Shown here: positions 8,900 through 18,724 of the stretch, piece by piece
Numbering within the stretch: position 1 is the stretch's first letter
Layout: the number at the start of each line of letters is the position of its first letter
NCBI RefSeq assembly: GCF_003997935.1
Contig: NZ_RZQL01000008.1
Span: 1 to 64,000, forward strand
Length of the DNA: 64,000 bases
Reading direction: 5' to 3'
From: Mesorhizobium sp. M7A.F.Ca.US.006.01.1.1
GTDB lineage: Bacteria > Pseudomonadota > Alphaproteobacteria > Rhizobiales > Rhizobiaceae
Made by a program: the position numbers and the translations under genes
The notes under the pieces: generated by a model
What the model saw: the letters and a program-made list of their open reading frames with translations, nothing else
Databases searched by the model: none
Told to the model about the DNA's origin: nothing

Positions 8900-10018
8900 C
8901 TATGCGGCCTGTTCGATGCGCAGCATGTGGTTGTCCCAGACATAGTCCGGTTCGGAGCGTGTCGCACCGCTGCCCTCGACGATCTCGCCGGCGCCGGTGG
9001 TGGCCATGAAGCCGGTTCTGTCGGGCGCCACGCCGCAGACCTCGACCAGCGCGCTGTTCGCGACGACCCGGCCGCTGGCCGCATCGATGACGACAAGCGA
9101 ATTGCCTTCCGGCGAAGAGACCGCGACGGTGCCGGCAGCCGGATTGGCGGCGACCGAGCCTATGTAGTTGCGGAAGCCGGACAAAACGTCCTGCGGCATG
9201 TCGAGCAGCTGCAGATCCTTGCCGCGCGTGGCGCGGCCGACCAGCAACGGACGATCGGTGCCCGGCCCCCTGTACTGGCAGCCGAACCAGACGGTTCCGG
9301 ACGGATCGGTGTCCATGTGGCGGATCGACAGCTGATGCAGTGCGGCCGGCAATTCGTGCTTCTCGACAAGGTTGCCGGTTATGCGGTCTATCAGCACGTA
9401 GGACGGCTTCATGGTGGCGATGTTGAGCTCGGCACGGCCGTAATCCGGATGGGTCTCGATGCCGCCATTTGCAACCGCAATCGTCCTGCCATCGCCCAGG
9501 AGCAGAAGCTCGTGCGGACCCATGCCATAGGTCGGGAACTCGCCGACACGGCTGAATTTCGCCCGCGCATCGTACACGCCGACGACGCCTGCGGCGTTGT
9601 CGAAGTCGTTTTCGGTGGCATAGAGCAGCGCCCCGTCGGCCGAGAACACGCCATGGCCGAAGAAATGCCGACCGGGGATGCTGGCGATGGTCAACGGCGC
9701 GTCACGGCCCGAGTGATCGAAAACCACGGCGAAGGTGCCGGGCTGGCGCGCGAAGACCACCGAGCGTTTCGATATGGGATCGAAGGTGACATCGTGGCCG
9801 CGATCGGGCAGGTCGATCGCATGCAGGACTTTGCCGGCCTGGGACAGGACGGCAGCGCCAAAGCTGCCGTCGCGTTTGACGAAAGCGGTGGCGAAGACGG
9901 CGTCGGCCGCAAGCGTCGTTGCCCAAGCCGATGGCGCCATCGCGGCCATGAAGCCAACGCCTGCAGCTCTCAGGAAATCGCGGCGATCTATCAGAGCGGT
10001 TTTCAATTCAGTCCCCAT
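8900..10018 (-). CDS. DUF1513 family protein, Tat-exported beta-propeller-like
   Basis: A 372-residue protein. The N-terminus contains a twin-arginine signal (DRRDFLRAAGVGFMAAMAP), so it is probably exported folded to the periplasm. The body has repeated strands such as AVVFDHSGRDAPLTIASIPG, GVVGVYDARAKF and TVAVSSPEGNSLVVIDAASG, resembling WD40/YVTN-like propellers. DUF1513 genes are known companions of imelysin and di-haem oxidoreductase genes in proteobacterial iron loci. It overlaps the end of imelysin B by 11 bases and is the last gene of the proposed iron operon. Its biochemical role is unknown. Confidence 0.88.
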   Translation of the reverse strand: MGTELKTALIDRRDFLRAAGVGFMAAMAPSAWATTLAADAVFATAFVKRDGSFGAAVLSQAGKVLHAIDLPDRGHDVTFDPISKRSVVFARQPGTFAVVFDHSGRDAPLTIASIPGRHFFGHGVFSADGALLYATENDFDNAAGVVGVYDARAKFSRVGEFPTYGMGPHELLLLGDGRTIAVANGGIETHPDYGRAELNIATMKPSYVLIDRITGNLVEKHELPAALHQLSIRHMDTDPSGTVWFGCQYRGPGTDRPLLVGRATRGKDLQLLDMPQDVLSGFRNYIGSVAANPAAGTVAVSSPEGNSLVVIDAASGRVVANSALVEVCGVAPDRTGFMATTGAGEIVEGSGATRSEPDYVWDNHMLRIEQAA

Positions 10019-11086
10019 CCAGCGAGGAGAAGCCAGCGGTCAGGCCGAATTCAGCGGTCAACCTGGTGCCGATCAGGGTCGACAGGCTGGAGGTGATCAG
10101 CGCGAAATGGTCGAGTTTGTCACGCAGCGCCGGATCGGCAAGCGCCTTGTCGATTGGACCGCTGATGGCCTTGGCGGTGGCGACGCCGTTGACCAGCTGG
10201 ATGTGGATCGATTCGGCCATCCAGCGCGCATCGGCCGGCAGGGCGTCGCCAAGTTTCGAGGCCTGGAACAGCGTATCGATGCCGGAGAGATTGCCGGCCA
10301 GTGACGCGGTGGTGTTTTGCGAGCGCCAATAAATCGCTTGCTTCGGCTTGTCCGCGCCCGGCTTGCCGCCGAAAAACCCTTTCAGGCGCACGTCGCGCAC
10401 CATTTCCAGCTCGTTGATGAAGACGCCGACCAGTTCGGTCACCGCTTCATTGCCGTCGCGGTAGAGCGCGTTCTGCGGCCCCGGATTGGCCCAAAGCGCT
10501 GCAAAGCCGTCCGGCTTGTTCCAGGCGGCGCTGACCTCACCGGCCATGGTTTCGATGTTGCCGGCAACAGCAGTGCCATAAGCGCAGCGGTAGGGATCAT
10601 CCTTGCCGGCAAGTGCATCGGCGCCGTCGCCATAAAGAACGAATTCGAGCGCGCCCAGCCCCTGCATGGCAACGCTCTTGCCGGCCAGTTGTGCCGGATC
10701 GGTGGCGGTTGGATCTTTGGCCGACAGCGCCGCCTGCACCTGCTTCAGGCCAATGCTCTTGCGATCCGGCCAGAACAGCATGCGTTCCAGCCGGTTGTTC
10801 TCCTTGATCGGCCCGAAGCTGATGATTTCGGCTGACGACCAGGCATAGACGGTGGCGGAGAATTCGGCGCGTGCGGCATCGAGTTCTCCTTGCGAGGGCG
10901 TGACGCACAGCTTGCGCATGGATCCGGTCAAGGCTTCCGCATGCTCGTGCAGGCCGGCATAGGCCGGGCGGACGAAGCCATCGATCGCCCGCTGGATGAT
11001 GTCGGAGGCTTTGACCGCCGCCGACGCAGGGACAACGCCCAGCAGGGCCAGCGGAAGAACGAGAAACAATGCAGAACGCTTGAACA

Positions 11087-11090
<4 letters not shown>
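10008..11090 (-). CDS. Imelysin-family periplasmic protein B
   Basis: A 360-residue protein with a Sec signal (FKRSALFLVLPLALLGVVPASA) and an imelysin-like (peptidase M75 fold) body. Segments such as GSMRKLCVTPSQGELDAAR and NRLERMLFWPDRKSIGLKQV are typical. At the position where imelysin A has GYHAIEFLLWG this protein has GLGALEFVLYG. The histidine of the GxHxxE motif, thought to bind metal, is therefore absent. Members are called iron-regulated proteins and are suspected to act in periplasmic iron capture. The start overlaps the di-haem oxidoreductase stop by 4 bases, implying translational coupling. Confidence 0.9.
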
Positions 11091-12688
<1,598 letters not shown>

Positions 12689-12700
12689 TCCCGCATGCCT

Positions 12701-13186
12701 TTACTCCGCCTCGTCCGCCGATGCGGCGTTGAGCTGGCCGTATTTTTCCTCGCCGATCGAGGCAAGCAGGTCGAGCTGCGTCTCGAGGAAGTCGATGTGA
12801 CCCTCTTCGTCGGCCAGCAATTCCTCGAACAGCTTCATCGTCACGTAGTCGCCAGCGTCGTTGCAGATTTCGCGCGAGCGCTTGTAGGCGGTACGTGCGT
12901 CATATTCGCCGGCAAGGTCGGATTCGAGCACTTCCTTGACGTTCTGCCCGATGCGCAGCGGCGCCACGGACTGCAGGTTCGGATGGCCTTCGAGGAAGAT
13001 GATGCGGGCGACGAGCTTGTCGGCATGGTGCATCTCCTCGATCGATTCAGCCCGCTCCTTCTTTGCCAGCTTGGCGTATCCCCAGTCCTCAAGCAGACGG
13101 AAATGCACCCAGTACTGATTGACGGCCCCAAGCTCCAGAAAAAGGGCCTCGTTAAGCCGCTCGATGATCTGCGGATCGCCTTTCAT
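12701..13186 (-). CDS. bfr: Bacterioferritin
   Basis: A 161-residue 24-mer ferritin subunit. All ferroxidase ligands are present at canonical positions: Glu18, Glu51, His54, Glu94, Glu127 and His130. The haem-binding Met52 is present too, within [19 protein letters not shown]. It should oxidise Fe(II) and store iron in the cytoplasm. The ATG at 13186 ([13 protein letters not shown]) gives the standard length. The first 35 bases overlap the end of bfd in another frame, so translation of the two is likely coupled. Its companion bfd is the redox partner used to release stored iron. Confidence 0.97.
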   Translation of the reverse strand: MKGDPQIIERLNEALFLELGAVNQYWVHFRLLEDWGYAKLAKKERAESIEEMHHADKLVARIIFLEGHPNLQSVAPLRIGQNVKEVLESDLAGEYDARTAYKRSREICNDAGDYVTMKLFEELLADEEGHIDFLETQLDLLASIGEEKYGQLNAASADEAE

Positions 13187-13463
13187 GAATTCTGCTCCCG
13201 TATTGGATGCGCAGGCCTCTGACGCGATCCAGGTGTGAAACGACATCCACGCCGCTCGCCTCCGAGCGGGCGTGGTAATTTTCGGTGACCCGAATGATCG
13301 TTTCCACCACATTTGGGAAGCAGCCGCAACAGCGACCGCGCTTTTGCATTGCATGATAGATCTTCGCCGGCACGATCAGTTGCCAGGGATCCTGGTCCAG
13401 CAGCCCGACGATCGTCTGCTCGATCTCCTTCTCGGTGATGATATTGCAATGACAAATCAGCAT
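13152..13463 (-). CDS. bfd: Bacterioferritin-associated ferredoxin ([2Fe-2S])
   Basis: A 103-residue protein. The N-terminal BFD domain has the cysteines MLICHC (Cys4, Cys6) and RCCGCFPNV (Cys45, Cys48), the CxC ... CxxC pattern that binds one [2Fe-2S] cluster. In Pseudomonas, Bfd docks on bacterioferritin and passes electrons to mobilise iron. The protein is longer than a minimal 64-70 residue Bfd: the last ~35 residues are basic ([14 protein letters not shown]) and are encoded partly in the bfr overlap. A gap of 111 bases with a small hairpin separates it from imelysin A. Confidence 0.92.
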   Translation of the reverse strand: MLICHCNIITEKEIEQTIVGLLDQDPWQLIVPAKIYHAMQKRGRCCGCFPNVVETIIRVTENYHARSEASGVDVVSHLDRVRGLRIQYGSRIHERRSADHRAA

Positions 13464-13533
13464 TGGCTTGCTCGGCTGGCTGACGGCGTCTCCCGCGCCG
13501 TTTGGCTTGATCTTCTGGCGGAGACCGTTCCAA

Positions 13534-13549
13534 AGCCGGTTGTCCGGCT
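13534..13549 (-). other. Small hairpin between imelysin A and bfd
   Basis: AGCCGGttgtCCGGCT forms a 6-bp perfect stem with a 4-base loop just downstream of the imelysin A stop. No T tract follows on the minus strand, so it is not a strong intrinsic terminator. It may mark a processing or attenuation point that lets bfd-bfr be expressed differently from imelysin A. No convincing separate promoter was seen in this gap. Confidence 0.3.
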
Positions 13550-13574
13550 CCGGATCAGTCTCCGTCGTTTACCC

Positions 13575-14864
13575 TTACTTGAACACCTTGTCCGGCGCGT
13601 CGAGGCTGTCGGACCCTTCGAAGGCGATGGTGCTGAGCTTCAGGGAGCCGACGGCGCGCTCAATCGACTTGGTCTGATCGATCAGCGCATCGATCGCCGC
13701 CTGCACGGTGGCGTTGCCCTCAATGTTGCCCTCGGCGATCTGCTGATCATAGGCCTCGCCGGCCAGTGCACGCGCCTTGATCGCCTCCATCTTGGCGACC
13801 GAAACATCGAGCTTGTCGGACAGTTCCTTGTCGATCGCCGGATCGGCCGCCTTCACCATGTCGGCCACCGAGGGCCCCGCTACGACAGTGCCGTCGAGCC
13901 TGGTATAGCTGGCGTGGTAGGCCGCGCGAATGCCGATGGCGTCGTAGAGATGCGAATTGTAGGTGTTGTCGGAGAAGCAATCGTGCTCCTCTTCCGGATC
14001 ATGCAGCAGCAGGCCGAGCTTCATGCGCTCGCCGGCCAGTTCGCCGTAGGACAGCGAGCCCATGCCGGTGAAGATCGTCGAGATCGCCGTGTTCGGCTCG
14101 CCATCGACAAGAGCCTTGCGGGCGGCGCCGTCTTCCTTCCAGTTGCCGACCATCTCCTGAAGATCCGAAACCAGAAGGTCGCTGGCCGATTTCAGATACT
14201 CGGCGCGGCGGTCGCAATTGCCGCCGGTGCAGTTATTGAGGTCGTAGTCGGTGAAGGGGCGCTCGCCGGCACCCGGGCCGGTGCCATGCAGGTCCTGGCC
14301 CCAGAGCAGGAATTCGATGGCGTGATAGCCGGTGGCTACATTGGCCTCGATACCGCCGGCTCCCTGCAGCGTGCCGGAGAGGAATTCCGGCGAAAGCTTC
14401 GATGCATCGACCTTCTTGCCGTTGATCTCGATCTCCTTGTTGGCGATCACATTGGCCGTGTAGAGCGCGTTCGCGTCCGATTCGGTGCCGTAGCTCTTGG
14501 CGACGTAGTCGATCAAGCCTTCATCCAGCGGCCAGGAATTCACCTTGCCTTCCCAGTCGTCGACGATCTTGTTGCCGAAGCGGTAGACCTCGGTCTGCTG
14601 GTAGGGAACGCGCGATGCTTTCCAGGCGTCACGGGCAGCGTTGAGGGTTTCCACCGATGGCGTGGCGAGCAGCGCGTCGATCGCCTTGTCGAGCGCCTGC
14701 GCGGTGGTCAGCGAATCCTCGTATTTGGCGAGCGCAATGTCGGAATAGGTCTTGATGACCGCCTTTGCATCGGTTTCCGCCTTTGCCGGCAACACGAATA
14801 CCGCCGCCGTCAGCAGGGCAGTGGCGCCGATCGCCGCAAGCCTGCTGCCATATCGTGCTGTCAT
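13575..14864 (-). CDS. Imelysin-family periplasmic protein A (IrpA-like)
   Basis: A 429-residue protein with a Sec signal (LAAIGATALLTAAVFVLPAKA) and a full imelysin domain. The GxHxxE motif is intact in GYHAIEFLLWGQDLHG, and a second conserved region is GMGSLSYGELAGERMKLGL followed by HDCFSDNTYNSH. Imelysin-like proteins bind or are induced by iron and are proposed periplasmic iron receptors, but the transport partner is not known. It is the first gene of the leftward iron cluster. The start at 14864 (MTARYGSRL) is chosen because the signal peptide begins there; the upstream ATG at 14990 adds an implausible tail. The leader back to the Irr-box promoter is about 250 bases. Confidence 0.92.
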   Translation of the reverse strand: MTARYGSRLAAIGATALLTAAVFVLPAKAETDAKAVIKTYSDIALAKYEDSLTTAQALDKAIDALLATPSVETLNAARDAWKASRVPYQQTEVYRFGNKIVDDWEGKVNSWPLDEGLIDYVAKSYGTESDANALYTANVIANKEIEINGKKVDASKLSPEFLSGTLQGAGGIEANVATGYHAIEFLLWGQDLHGTGPGAGERPFTDYDLNNCTGGNCDRRAEYLKSASDLLVSDLQEMVGNWKEDGAARKALVDGEPNTAISTIFTGMGSLSYGELAGERMKLGLLLHDPEEEHDCFSDNTYNSHLYDAIGIRAAYHASYTRLDGTVVAGPSVADMVKAADPAIDKELSDKLDVSVAKMEAIKARALAGEAYDQQIAEGNIEGNATVQAAIDALIDQTKSIERAVGSLKLSTIAFEGSDSLDAPDKVFK

Positions 14865-15106
14865 AATCACTCTCCAGTTTCTCGGAAATTCTGTAAACGG
14901 CGCGCACAGCAACCGGCGCCAGGCCATCTGCGGGCCATTGGGCGCAAGAGATGCCGCGCCATCGCGCGGTTCGCGGAAGAAAGACACCAAAATGCCTCCA
15001 ATCGAAAGGGTTCAAGGCCCAGACATTAAAGGGATGCGCTGACGCGCGAGCTTCCATAAAGCTGCGACACCATCGGATGTCAATGACAATCCGCAAGAAA
15101 AGTCAA

Positions 15107-15135
15107 TTGAAACAACACTTTAGAATTATTCTAAA
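15107..15135 (+). promoter_or_regulatory. Candidate rightward promoter for the flavoprotein gene, overlapping the Irr box
   Basis: A -35-like TTGAAA (15107-15112) is followed after exactly 17 bases by a -10-like TCTAAA (15130-15135). The -10 element is inside the Irr box. Transcription would start near 15142 and reach the ATG at 15298. The -10 is a weak match (4 of 6 to TATAAT), so this is a reading of the sequence, not proof of activity. Confidence 0.4.
15119..15135. promoter_or_regulatory. Irr-binding iron control element (ICE/Irr box)
   Basis: TTTAGAA-TTA-TTCTAAA is a perfect 7-3-7 palindrome. It matches the Irr-box/iron control element consensus known from Rhizobium and Bradyrhizobium. 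Irr is a Fur-family regulator that responds to haem status and acts mainly under iron limitation. The site lies in the 433-base divergent region between imelysin A (leftward) and the flavoprotein (rightward), and it overlaps promoter-like hexamers in both directions. The rest of this intergenic region is AT-richer than its surroundings and shows no ORF with coding character. Confidence 0.85.
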
Positions 15136-15148
15136 CTGCAACTGTCAA
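15126..15148 (-). promoter_or_regulatory. Candidate leftward promoter for the imelysin-bfd-bfr operon
   Basis: On the minus strand a perfect -35 hexamer TTGACA lies at 15148-15143. After 17 bases there is a -10-like TTCTAA inside the left arm of the Irr box (coordinates continue to about 15120). A bound Irr dimer would therefore sit directly on the spacer and -10, the usual position for repression. Transcription would begin near 15113, giving an untranslated leader of roughly 250 bases before imelysin A. Confidence 0.5.
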
Positions 15149-15297
15149 CTTTATGCATTTTCCTGCACCGGTCTTGCCGCTGAACTGTGCGATTGACAGC
15201 CGCCATCCCGGATGCGACCCGCAAAAGCTCGCTTGCAGCGGTGCCAGACAATTGCCATCTGGCGGAACATCCTAGGGTCGAATCGGGATTGAGTGCG

Positions 15298-16551
15298 ATG
15301 AAGAACGGTGTGGTCATTGTCGGCGCGGGTCATGCGGGCGTGCAAGCGGCCGCAAGTCTGCGCGAGGACGGCTATGACGGGCCGGTGATCCTCGTCGGAG
15401 ATGAGGACGAACTTCCCTACCACAAGCCGCCGCTGTCGAAGACCTTCATCAAGGATACCGAGGCCAAGCCACAACCCTTGCGTGGCGAGGCCTTCTACAC
15501 CGGCAGCGCTATCGACTACCGGCCTGGCGTCAAGATCGATCGCATCGATGCCGGACGCAGCAGCTTGGATATTGCCGGCGGTGGTGCGCTTGCCTTCGAT
15601 CACCTGATCCTGGCGACAGGCTCGCGCCCGCGCACGCTGCCGCTGCCCGGTGCCGATCTGTCCGGTGTGCTGTCCCTGCGCTCGCTGGCCGATGCGCGGC
15701 TGATCCGCGACCTCAGCGCGCAAAGCGACGAGGTCGTCATCCTCGGCGGCGGTTTCATCGGGCTGGAGATCGCAGCCACGTTGCGGGCCGCCGGCCGCAC
15801 GGTGACAGTGGTCGAGGCGGTGGACCGGCTGCTCGGCCGCGCCGTGGCGCCGGTGGTGGCGAGCCACGTCCGGCAACGGCTGGAAGCGACGGGCGTGCGC
15901 ATCCTCGCCGGCACCTCGATCGCCAAGCTCGATGGCGAAAACGGTCATGTCGTGGCCGCGATCACCTCGTCAGGCGAAAGGCTGCCGGCGCGCATGGTCA
16001 TCGTCGGCATTGGTGCCGTGCCGAATGTCGAACTGGCGCAGGCTGCCGGCCTCGGCATCGCCAACGGCATTCGCGTCGATCATCAGATGCGCACGTCGGT
16101 GCCGGAGATTCTCGCTATTGGCGATGCTGCCTCCTACCGTCACTGGTTCACCGGCGGCGAGGTGCGGCTGGAATCGGTGCAGAATGCCACCGATCAGGCG
16201 CGGCTTGCCGCGCGCACGATATCGGGCCATGCCGACGCCTATTCGGCGGTGCCATGGTTCTGGTCCGACATCGGCGACATGAAGCTGCAGATGGTCGGCC
16301 TGACCGCCGGCGGCGACAGCCATGTCGTGCTGGGCGACCTGCCCGACAACAAATTCTCGATCTACCACTATGCCGGCGATCGGCTGCTCGGCATCGAATC
16401 GGTCAACCGCCCCGGCGACCACATGCTTGGCCGCAAGATGCTCGGCGCCGGCTTCTCGCCGACGTCGGAAACGGTGGCCGCCGGCCCCGAGGGGCTGAAA
16501 GCGGCACTTGCCGCGTTTCAGAATATGGAGCCGGCCAAGGCCAGCGCGTAG
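15298..16551 (+). CDS. FAD-dependent ferredoxin reductase-like oxidoreductase
   Basis: A 417-residue flavoprotein of the putidaredoxin/rhodocoxin reductase type. The FAD-binding GxGxxG is at the N-terminus (VVIVGAGHAGVQAA) and the NAD(P)H-binding one in the middle (VVILGGGFIGLEIAATL). A second FAD block is EILAIGDAASY, and the C-terminal reductase domain contains WFWSDIGDMKLQMVG. Such enzymes pass electrons from NAD(P)H to [2Fe-2S] ferredoxins. No cytochrome P450 or dioxygenase is nearby, but bfd is, across a shared Irr-box promoter, so Bfd is a reasonable candidate partner. The ATG at 15298 begins exactly at the Rossmann strand; the upstream ATG at 15187 would add a non-conserved tail. Confidence 0.9.
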   Translation: MKNGVVIVGAGHAGVQAAASLREDGYDGPVILVGDEDELPYHKPPLSKTFIKDTEAKPQPLRGEAFYTGSAIDYRPGVKIDRIDAGRSSLDIAGGGALAFDHLILATGSRPRTLPLPGADLSGVLSLRSLADARLIRDLSAQSDEVVILGGGFIGLEIAATLRAAGRTVTVVEAVDRLLGRAVAPVVASHVRQRLEATGVRILAGTSIAKLDGENGHVVAAITSSGERLPARMVIVGIGAVPNVELAQAAGLGIANGIRVDHQMRTSVPEILAIGDAASYRHWFTGGEVRLESVQNATDQARLAARTISGHADAYSAVPWFWSDIGDMKLQMVGLTAGGDSHVVLGDLPDNKFSIYHYAGDRLLGIESVNRPGDHMLGRKMLGAGFSPTSETVAAGPEGLKAALAAFQNMEPAKASA

Positions 16552-16553
16552 GC

Positions 16554-16582
16554 TTGCCAATTTTTGCCATACGAAATAAAAT
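16554..16582 (+). promoter_or_regulatory. Near-consensus sigma-70 promoter of the toxin-antitoxin pair
   Basis: TTGCCA (16554-16559), a 17-base spacer and TAAAAT (16577-16582) each match the consensus in 5 of 6 positions. The predicted start of transcription falls at about 16588-16590, on the first ATG of the antitoxin gene. This would leave little or no leader, unless the second in-frame ATG (16598) is used. Confidence 0.5.
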
Positions 16583-16588
16583 GCCTGA

Positions 16589-16819
16589 ATGAGCACCATG
16601 AATATCTCACTGCCCGACAGCTTGAAGCATTTTGTCGATCAGCAGGTGACGGATCGCGGCTATGGCACGAGCAGCGAGTATGTGCGTGAATTGATCCGCC
16701 ATGATCAAGATCGTCAACTTCTGCGCGGTTTGCTCCTCGAGGGCGCATCATCGGCGCCGGGCGCTCCGGTAGACGATGACTATTTCGCCGCCCTGCGAAA
16801 ACGAGCGCAGGGCCAATAA
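16589..16819 (+). CDS. ParD-like (CopG/RHH) antitoxin
   Basis: A 76-residue protein. Its N-terminus MNISLPDSLKHFVDQQV and the segment YGTSSEYVRELIRHDQDR are typical of the ribbon-helix-helix type II antitoxins of the ParD family. The C-terminal half is acidic and is expected to wrap around the toxin. It is followed five bases later by a RelE/ParE-superfamily gene. It would bind its own promoter and neutralise the toxin. An alternative start is the in-frame ATG at 16598. Confidence 0.9.
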   Translation: MSTMNISLPDSLKHFVDQQVTDRGYGTSSEYVRELIRHDQDRQLLRGLLLEGASSAPGAPVDDDYFAALRKRAQGQ

Positions 16820-16824
16820 ATTAG

Positions 16825-17148
16825 GTGACGAAGGCAATTGTTCCTCGAAAGCTTGCTCTGCGGGATATCGAGGACGCCGTTGATTACTATGCACGCGAAG
16901 TTGGTTCGCATATGGCGTTGGGCTATGTCGAGGATCTTCAAAACGCCTACAAACTGATAGCGAGCCACCCGGCATCTGGCTCTCTGAGGTATGCCTACGA
17001 AATTGAATTGCCTGGTCTGCGCAGTGTGCAACTCAAGCGCTATCCATATCTGATTTTCTATCTTGAGCAGCCCGATCATATCGATGTGTGGCGAGTGCTG
17101 CACGCCAAGCGGGACATTCCCGCCTGGCTACAGAACCCAAGCTCGTGA
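16825..17148 (+). CDS. ParE/RelE-superfamily toxin
   Basis: A 107-residue protein beginning with GTG at 16825. The profile is that of the ParE/RelE fold: ALRDIEDAVDYYAREVG (helical arm), LIASHPASGSLRYAYEI, GLRSVQLKRYPYLIFYLE, and the closing strand IDVWRVLHAKRDIPAWL. Toxins of the ParE type poison DNA gyrase, and RelE types cut mRNA; the sequence alone cannot decide between the two. It is the second gene of a compact pair with the antitoxin. Both genes lie between ordinary chromosomal genes, and no mobile element is visible nearby. Confidence 0.88.
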   Translation: MTKAIVPRKLALRDIEDAVDYYAREVGSHMALGYVEDLQNAYKLIASHPASGSLRYAYEIELPGLRSVQLKRYPYLIFYLEQPDHIDVWRVLHAKRDIPAWLQNPSS

Positions 17149-17201
17149 CGGCAGCTTTTCTCGTTTTGAGGTAGGCCCGCAGGAGAATGGGCGCCGCCCT
17201 T

Positions 17202-18479
17202 TCAGGCGGCGCAGACTTCGCGGATCGAGCTTTCCAGAATGTCCAGCGCCTCGTTCATGACGCCGTCCTGGATGGTGATCGGGGCGAGGAAACGGATGAC
17301 GTTGCCGTAGACGCCGCAGGTCAACAGGATCAGGCCCTTGTCGAGTGCCTTCAGCCGGATCGCATTGGCGATCTCGGCCGACGGCAGGCCCTTCTTGACG
17401 TCGTTGAACTCGACCGCATTCATGAAGCCGAGGCCTCTGATGTCGACGATCTCGGGCACGTCGTCACGGATCGACTGCAGCCGCTGCTTCAGCCTTGCGC
17501 CCAGCGTGTTGGCGCGGTCGCACAGGTTTTCGTCCTCGATCACGTCGAGCACGGCGTGCGCGGCGGCAACGCCGATCGGGCTGCCGCCATAGGTGCCGCC
17601 GAGCCCGCCGGGGCCGGGCGCATCCATGATTTCGGCGCGGCCGGTGACCGCCGCCAGCGGGAAACCGCCGGCCAGGCTCTTGGCCATGGTGGTGATGTCG
17701 GCGGCCACCTCATGGTGATCCATCGCAAACATCTTGCCGGTGCGGGCAAAGCCGGTCTGCACTTCGTCGGCGATCAGCAGCATGCCGTGCTGGTCGCAAA
17801 GCTTGCGCAGCGCAACCAGGAAGTCACGCGGCGCGTCGTAGAAGCCGCCCTCGCCCTGAACCGGCTCGATGATGATGGCGGCGACGCGGGCCGGATCGAC
17901 ATCGGCCTTGAACAGCCGGTCGAGCGCGGCCAGGGAGTCGGCGACCGAGACACCGTGCAGCGGCACAGGGAACGGCGCATGATAGACGTCGCCCGGCATG
18001 GCGCCGAAGCCGACCTTGTAGGGCACGACCTTGCCGGTCAGCGCCATGCCCATGAAGGTGCGGCCATGGAAGCCGCCGGCGAAGGCGATGACCGCCTGAC
18101 GGCCGGTGGCATTGCGGGCGATCTTGATGGCGTTCTCTACCGCCTCGGCCCCGGTGGTGACGAAGATCGTCTTCTTCTCGAACTTGCCGGGCAACATGCC
18201 GTTCAGCCGTTCGGCCAGGCGCACATAGCTCTCATAGGGCACCACCTGGTGGCAGGTGTGGGTGAAGCGGTCGAGCTGTGCCTTGACCGCCTCGATCACC
18301 CTGGGATGGCGATGCCCGGTGTTGACGACGGCGATGCCCGACGAGAAATCGATATAGCGACGCCCCTCGACATCCCAGATTTCCGAATTTTCAGCCCGGT
18401 CGGCATAGATCTGCGTGGTCATGCCGACGCCGCGGGAAATCGATTGGTTCTTGCGTTCGGAAATGGCTGAATTCTTCAT
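17202..18479 (-). CDS. gabT: 4-aminobutyrate-2-oxoglutarate transaminase
   Basis: A 425-residue class-III PLP aminotransferase. Visible landmarks are TGAEAVENAIKIAR (phosphate-binding turn), FAGGFHGRTFMGMALTG, IIEPVQGEGG, LIADEVQTGFARTGK (PLP-interacting Asp) and TMAKSLAGGFPLAAV with the Schiff-base lysine. GabT converts GABA and 2-oxoglutarate to succinate semialdehyde and glutamate, a route for using GABA as a nitrogen and carbon source. No gabD is adjacent. An 8-bp hairpin (17191-17212) covers the stop codon but lacks a T tract. Confidence 0.9.
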   Translation of the reverse strand: MKNSAISERKNQSISRGVGMTTQIYADRAENSEIWDVEGRRYIDFSSGIAVVNTGHRHPRVIEAVKAQLDRFTHTCHQVVPYESYVRLAERLNGMLPGKFEKKTIFVTTGAEAVENAIKIARNATGRQAVIAFAGGFHGRTFMGMALTGKVVPYKVGFGAMPGDVYHAPFPVPLHGVSVADSLAALDRLFKADVDPARVAAIIIEPVQGEGGFYDAPRDFLVALRKLCDQHGMLLIADEVQTGFARTGKMFAMDHHEVAADITTMAKSLAGGFPLAAVTGRAEIMDAPGPGGLGGTYGGSPIGVAAAHAVLDVIEDENLCDRANTLGARLKQRLQSIRDDVPEIVDIRGLGFMNAVEFNDVKKGLPSAEIANAIRLKALDKGLILLTCGVYGNVIRFLAPITIQDGVMNEALDILESSIREVCAA

Positions 18480-18724
18480 GATATCCTCACCGGGCCGGCG
18501 CCCGTCCTGTTTGATGCCGTTGAGGCGTCTTCTGACCTTATTTCACGTTTTCCTCAAGTCGGCACCACCGGCAGGCTATTGGGCCTGCGGTGAGGCAGAT
18601 CCCGGCGCTTAACCAGTCAGGCGATACACGTACGAGACCGGTTTTCCTTTTCCCGGGGATCGACTATCCTCTGGATGTCCGCAAGGTATCGCGCTCAGCG
18701 AGCTGCCCGCGGCTGGGGGAGCCC

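Noticed and set aside
16589-17148. Toxin-antitoxin pair as a sign of a mobile island
   Set aside because: No integrase, transposase, tRNA-flanking repeat or base-composition shift accompanies it. The surrounding genes are ordinary chromosomal ones.
17191-17212. Perfect 8-bp hairpin (GCGCCGCC ... GGCGGCGC) at the end of gabT
   Set aside because: It includes the stop codon and has no T tract on either side, so it does not qualify as an intrinsic terminator; GC-rich chance pairing is likely here.
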